Assembly (NCBI RefSeq): GCF_000499845.2
Contig: NC_023749.2
Span: 12,675,625 to 12,739,624 of the forward strand
Length of the DNA: 64,000 nt
Source of the DNA: Phaseolus vulgaris
Taxonomy: Eukaryota; Streptophyta; Magnoliopsida; Fabales; Fabaceae
Direction of reading: 5' to 3'
This document shows, in pieces, positions 59,081-64,000 of this stretch. How positions within the stretch are numbered: the first letter of the stretch is position 1; the number at the start of each line of letters is the position of its first letter. Below the pieces are notes generated by a model, which worked only from the letters and a program-made list of their open reading frames with translations, was not told where the DNA came from and ran no database searches. Both the position numbers and the translations under genes were made by a program.

Positions 59081-60716
59081 GACTAAAGAATTGTGTTTAA
59101 AAGTATTTTACTTCAAGAAAGAAAAGGAAAGTAGTGAAGGTAGCTTTCCAGGAAAGAGAGGTGAGTTACTAGGACTTCTTAAGTACCAAGTCTTTCCTTG
59201 CTAAAAACTATCCCTAAAAAACTTCACACAATTCTTTTTCTAAGTAAATTACTTAGTCACAATGAGGAATGAAAAGTCAAATTTTATGCAAAATAAAACA
59301 ATGCAAAGCAATTAACAAGCAAAGTAATTAATCAAAGCTAAGCAAGTAACTAACGTAAACAATTAAGCAAAGCTATACAAGTAGTTAACGTAAAGCAAAC
59401 TAGCTAAGCACAATTAAATATTGCTAATCTACAAAGCTTTAAACTAGACGTTTCCTAGGTGAGGCTTCTAGACACTTTGAGCCTTTGAAGACACACTCAC
59501 CGTCTACACGTGATTAATCCACTAATTAAATAAAGGTTAAATGAAATTACAACTCAAAGAAATACAAAGAAATTGAATTGCACAAATTAAATTTCAGCTT
59601 TCTATACTATGCATTCCTTTGGCTTGTAATTGCTTTTCTTTGTTGTGTCCTTCAAAGTGTATGTGTTTGGGTATTTGTATTTGTGTTTGCTGCTGCCCCT
59701 TGCCTTAACCTCTTATGAATAGGCAATTAAATTCTCCAAAACAGTACCTACTAAGTAGAGGTAGTGTTACCACAAAAACAATTCTACTTAACAAGCACCA
59801 ATTGAATTTATCCACCAACAATTTATCCACCACAAAAACAATTGAATTTAGAAAGCAAGAAACAAATTAAATTTTAAAACAGTACCACAGCAAATGGATT
59901 TGAATTATGTGACACAACTTAGAAAGAGTTTATAATGGTATTGGACAAGCAAATAAAAATAGGCACTCAATAAAGGATGGCACACAAAAGGAATCTAAAG
60001 AATGGCACTAGAATTGATTTGAAAAACCAAAACAGCACTACTGGAAAATTAAGGTTCAGAATGCGTGGCTTAAAATATTTATGCTGAGCTGGCTATTTTG
60101 AATTTGCTTCTGAAAATTTAACCACAAACGATTCAATGTCTTAGCAAACTTTTGGCGCTGGAATCACACCAAAAACATGCACCAAATAATTGTGATAAAT
60201 TTTTCAAAATAACTGTCCAACTACCGTATATTTTGGCGCCATAATGCACTTTTTTCTTATTTTATTTATCATTTTTTTTTCTATTTTGTCTTCTCATCTG
60301 ATTAATTTTTTCTTGATTTTCTAACACATCAAACTGTATTAATCCAGATTTTCAGAATTTTTCTTCAACGTATTAAAATTTCATAACAAAAAACAGCCAG
60401 TGCAGAATTTGAAAAATAGAGGAGTCCTAATTCTGGAATTTAAAAAAAACAGAATAAGAAACTTCAAAAACACAATGGAGTAGATGTATATGAATTTGTA
60501 TGGAACTAGCATACAAATATGAACTCAAAATAAAATAAAAATGCACCAAAGGATCAAGAAACACAGAAATATAAATCTGGACTCAAATTAAATCAAGAAA
60601 CCAAAATTATCAACAAATTCAGCACAACAAAGATTTGATGACAAATTTAGGAAATACATGACTAGACAAAACATCAAAGGATTCAGAAAATAAAATGACT
60701 CAAAACCAAAGAATAT
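59081..60716 (-). other. Probable gypsy leader and LTR remnant, no gene
   Basis: Upstream, on the - strand, of the gag fragment lies sequence without coding potential that by position would be leader and perhaps LTR. I could not define LTR ends. Confidence 0.35.
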
Positions 60717-61194
60717 TGTTAAGAAGTGGGCTTTAAGCCTAACTCAACCTCATAAAATCAGCTCATAGGGTTGAGGTTTGCACCCACTTTATATATAATG
60801 AAAGACTCTAATCTCTAGTCGATGTGGGATCTCCAACACACCCCCCCTCACGCCGAGACTGCCAACTCGTGCGTGGGACTATATATTATGGGTGGTCCGA
60901 TAGCGGGTGGCACGATAGGCCCAACACAAACACTCGCTAGGATAGGCTCGAAATGGCTCTAATACCATATTAGAAAGTGAACTTTAAGCCTAACTCAACC
61001 CCATAAAACCGGTTCATAGGGTTGAGGTTTGCACCCACTTATATACAATGAAATGTCCTTATCTCTAGTCGATGTACCCCCTCACGCCGAGAGTGATAGA
61101 TAAAAGCTCGTGCGTGGGATAACATATTATGGGTGATGGTCTGATAAACCCAACAAATACTCGCTAGGATAGGATCGAAATGGCTCTGATACCA
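60717..61194 (-). mobile_element. Tandem TRIM-like miniature LTR element
   Basis: On the - strand two units follow each other. Primer-binding sites of the tRNA-Met type, TGGTATCAGAGCC, are at 61182-61194 and (one change) 60955-60967. Each is followed by about 115 bp of non-coding DNA; a polypurine run (GAGGGGGGG) at 60840-60850, and a shorter one near 61076, precede the LTRs. The LTRs are at about 60968-61075 (start lost) and 60717-60838 (122 bp, TGTTGGAG..TTAACA, with TATATATAAAG). No LTR is left at the 61194 side. Length and lack of genes fit a TRIM. Confidence 0.65.
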
Positions 61195-61382
61195 TGAAAC
61201 ATGTCTTTGCATACAATGCGATTGAAATCGAAGAGTCCATAGAGTTCCGAATCCAGCGGTGGTGGAGGCGCAGGATTCAGTCGTTGCCTCAGGCACTCCT
61301 CTATGGGGCTCGGTATGGCCACTGAACTTGTCATCATCAGTGGCAAAAGAAGCATCACAACAGCGATTGCTCGTGAAGACAT
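61195..61382 (-). pseudogene. Host gene first-exon fragment, signal-peptide protein, unknown
   Basis: ATG at 61382 opens MSSRAIAVVMLLLPLMMTSS, a signal-peptide-like start, then an IPSPIEECLRQRLNPAPPPP-type stretch and CKDMFH, where the TRIM primer-binding site interrupts it at 61194. An AACCCTAA telo-box lies about 35 bp upstream, as in many plant housekeeping promoters. I do not recognise the gene. It lies 56 bp after the RPS11 fragment on the same strand. Confidence 0.45.
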
Positions 61383-61440
61383 TGGAGCGTGGGAACCAGA
61401 TTTCGTTGCTCAAATCTTAGGGTTAAGATGAATGTTTTTA

Positions 61441-61629
<189 letters not shown>

Positions 61630-61640
61630 TCACTTCTCCA

Positions 61641-61932
61641 ACACATATGAACCGAACAAAATTTCAAACAAGACTCAAACAACCTAAAATTAAAACAACA
61701 ACACAATTTCAAATAGATTCCTACACAAAATATGAAAATAAGAAGTTCAAGAACAATTTGAACATTTTGTACCGATTGAATTTCTTAAAGCAGAAACTAA
61801 ATCAAATTAAAAAGCGAAAAACAGCAAGACAACATGAACAAAATGATGAACAACACAGAAATAAGAAGAACACAAACACAAAAATAGGAGAAGACACTTA
61901 GCTCTTGTAGAACCTATGCTCATGATACCAAA
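61641..61932 (-). other. Sirevirus-like primer-binding site and leader
   Basis: On the - strand TTTGGTATCATG (61932-61921) directly follows the LTR and resembles the Met-tRNA primer-binding site (TGGTATCAGAGC) with changes. A CT/T-rich leader (AGCATAGGTTCTACAAGAGC) follows. There is no gene until the RPS11 fragment. Confidence 0.55.
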
Positions 61933-62783
61933 TGATGGATTTGTGTCTCCTTTCTTGCAATTTTTGTTGATAAATGCGGAAGCTCCATGGATTGATGGTG
62001 GAACAAGGCTTTCCTAAGAGTTGTGATAGCCTTGGAGGTGCATGAGAAGTAGGAGGAGTAGGAGTGGTTCGGCCAACTCCCTTTGTAGGTGAAGGTTTGA
62101 AGATTAAAAGCCTATTCCTAAGAGAGTTTAGGCAAGGAATGAGAATGACACAATTTTGGCAGCATTTCAATATTAAATTAATCTTACAATTTCAGCAACC
62201 CAAGCTCTTCTTATATAGGACTTGGAGGTCGAAAATGAAAAGTCAAATGAAAGGGAAATGTAAACAAAATGAAATGAAGTTGGCGCCTAAATGAGAGCAC
62301 ACATGGCAAGCGTGACATGGTGTGTCTCATGGGTTGCCTAAAGGCCTAAAGTGACCGGCCTAAGTTAGTTTAGGAGTTTCTAGAAACCCTAATCTAACTT
62401 AGGTTGGTTTTTAGGAGCCAAAATTCATCCTAATTACAAAAAGATTTAAACTATGCTACTTGACAAAACGTAAAAAGGTATTACACACTAGAGTTTATGA
62501 CATGTAAAATGTGTCCTCTTGACTCCTCTTTGATTATAACTCTAGTGGTTGCCTCAATGTAGCATTTTGGTGGCCTCTAAAAGGGTTGGTGCTGGGGCCT
62601 CTTCCATCACACACTTTTTAGAAAACACATATTTTTCAAAAGGATTAAGATTCAATTAACCTTGGATCATCATAAAGAGTGGATTAGCAATTCAAAGACT
62701 ACTAGACACACATAAAGAACTAGCAACAAAGATCTTCAAGCATTCCTCTTGGATTTGGAGACATCAAAGCTCCTTGTTCAACA
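61933..62783 (-). repeat. Sirevirus-like Copia LTR, 851 bp
   Basis: On the - strand it runs from TGTTGAACAAGG (62783) to ..AATCCATCA (61933), with a TATATAAG promoter box at 62217-62210. Its first 150 bp match the solo LTR at 39380. A polypurine tract borders its start and a primer-binding site its end, so internal sequence lies on both sides. Confidence 0.65.
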
Positions 62784-63110
62784 ATCTCCCCCTATTTGAT
62801 GAAGACAAATCCCAGGTTAGCTTGTGTTGTAGTGTTTGAATTTTATAGGTCCTGCAAAACAGAAATTATGCATATACCAAGCATACATAGCAACAGGATA
62901 AAAACCAATTCCATGAGGCACACACAGAAATGCATATACATGTGTAGAAAAAAAGAAGAAGAGAAAACCAGTGTGCGTGACAACATTGACAGCAGAATCA
63001 TGGTGTGAATCAAAGCTATGGCGGGAGCAATTCAAAGCAGATTTAAACACACCATATACTGCATAAATTACAACACATAAACCACAGATTCTCCCCCTAT
63101 TTGTCTTCAC
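62784..63110 (-). other. Polypurine-tract region of the Sirevirus-like element
   Basis: AAATAGGGGGAGA occurs on the - strand at about 62797-62785, beside the LTR, and again at about 63102-63090. Repeated polypurine tracts before the 3' LTR are a known Sirevirus feature. Confidence 0.6.
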
Positions 63111-63856
63111 AAATAGACTAAGGGAGTGTATAAAACAAAACCACAAAGCACACTCAAAGAGCAAGTTTCTGCATAACCATAAAAGCATAAAACCAGAAAA
63201 AATTAAGTGTGCAAGTGCAGAGTAGCAACAACAAAATTAAAGTTATCAATACAACTAAGATAACATAAAAGTCCAGTAATACAAATAGATTCTTTTTCCA
63301 AAAAAAAATCACCTTTTAATGTGAGGAAAATGAAGTATGCTATTTGTCCATACCTTTACAAAGAGAACCCCAATAGATTCACCTAAAAGAATACTTTGAG
63401 ATGTTCATTTGGTCATATGAGACACTTACATGAGTTGAGAAGTGGAAACACACATACTCTCTTTATTCTTGAAGTTTCTCCTTTGAGTAACCATTGTAAA
63501 TGTGCCTAGGATGTCTCTTGACTTTCAAAGAACCTTGCAAGGCATATAAAATTGAAAAGTGAAGGCATAAAGACTATCTTTACTCTTGATGTTTTTCCCT
63601 TTAGCAGTTATTCTTCAAACCCCAAAGTGATTATTGGCTGCCAAGGACACTTACAAGAAAATATCAAGAAGCAAGATTTGGTCCCCGTATGAATGTGGGT
63701 CCAATGATATTAGTAGGAAACTTAGGAACCCATTTCAAAATACCTTTGGGAGCAGAAAACCTCCTTACTCTGCAGAATCTAATAGTGTGGCCCATTTTCA
63801 TGCAGAATCTAATAGTGTGGCCCATTTTCTGCAAAATGCCCATTTTCATTCGTACC
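63111..63856. other. Repeat-derived sequence, no gene
   Basis: The first part is probably non-coding 3' internal sequence of the Sirevirus-like element; from about 63640 it may be part of the LINE. A 30-bp tandem duplication lies at 63771-63830 (TGCAGAATCTAATAGTGTGG twice). Confidence 0.4.
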
Positions 63857-64000
63857 ATTGATGCTTGGTTCCTGGAAAGTGGTTTCAATGAGATGGTAAA
63901 GAAAAAATGGTTATCTTATCCTATTAAGGGGAATGCCCTGGTGAATGTTAAGGAGAAGCTGAAGAGTTTGAAGGGTGACCTAAAGATCTGGAACAAGGAA
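63857..64000 (+). pseudogene. LINE (L1-type) ORF2 fragment at window edge
   Basis: The + frame reads IDAWFLESGFNEMVKKKW, then VNVKEKLKSLKGDLKIWNKE, resembling the segment between endonuclease and RT in plant LINE ORF2. It is open for 48 codons to the window end, so RT should follow outside. Confidence 0.6.

Overview
This is a plant nuclear window, most likely from a phaseoloid legume such as Phaseolus or Vigna. That rests on AT-rich intergenic DNA, plant-type GT-AG introns, legume-style Tat, Athila-like, Copia/Sirevirus and CACTA elements, and one typical dicot XTH gene. Nothing bacterial or organellar is visible. No tRNA, rRNA or CRISPR array was recognised. Most of the window is transposable elements in layers of different age.

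Layout. 1-12026: a young, GC-richer Ty3/gypsy element of the Tat group (the first about 43 bp of its left LTR lie outside the window). It carries gag-pro-pol with two RNase H domains on the + strand, a block of minisatellites, and a spliced antisense coding unit on the - strand. Its right LTR sits directly against a decayed Athila-like element (12027 to about 14460) that has lost its RT/RNase H/integrase core, so the Tat copy is probably nested. 18640-22064: a small Copia element with 0.2 kb LTRs and no gag. 26699-28821: the only intact host gene seen, a four-exon xyloglucan endotransglucosylase/hydrolase of the XTH6/XTH7 type. 30905 to about 35125: a second, 5'-truncated Copia pseudo-element whose gag is split by a 190-bp insert with 8-bp target duplications. 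37950-39380: a solo Sirevirus-like LTR containing a CACTA-type MITE. 42.9-43.3 kb: a foldback repeat. 43907-44355: a second MITE.

49575-57237 is a full-length CACTA (En/Spm) transposon. It has terminal inverted repeats, a 3-bp AAG target duplication, subterminal repeats, a Tnp2-type transposase gene on the - strand, a TnpA-like fragment, an internal direct duplication and a GC-rich leader resembling the control region of maize Spm. The two MITEs have the same ends and their own matching 3-bp duplications, so an autonomous-type element and its short relatives lie within 19 kb.

57.9-64 kb is a mosaic: a gypsy-like LTR, a reversed gag fragment, a tandem TRIM, fragments of two host genes (one is the first 39 codons of ribosomal protein S11) joined downstream of a Sirevirus LTR and leader, and a LINE fragment running off the edge.

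Function. All transposon reading frames except possibly the antisense Tat unit are clearly broken, and that one needs two frame corrections. The XTH gene looks functional. The main points of interest are the antisense Tat gene, the CACTA element with its MITEs, and the LTR-driven host-gene chimera.
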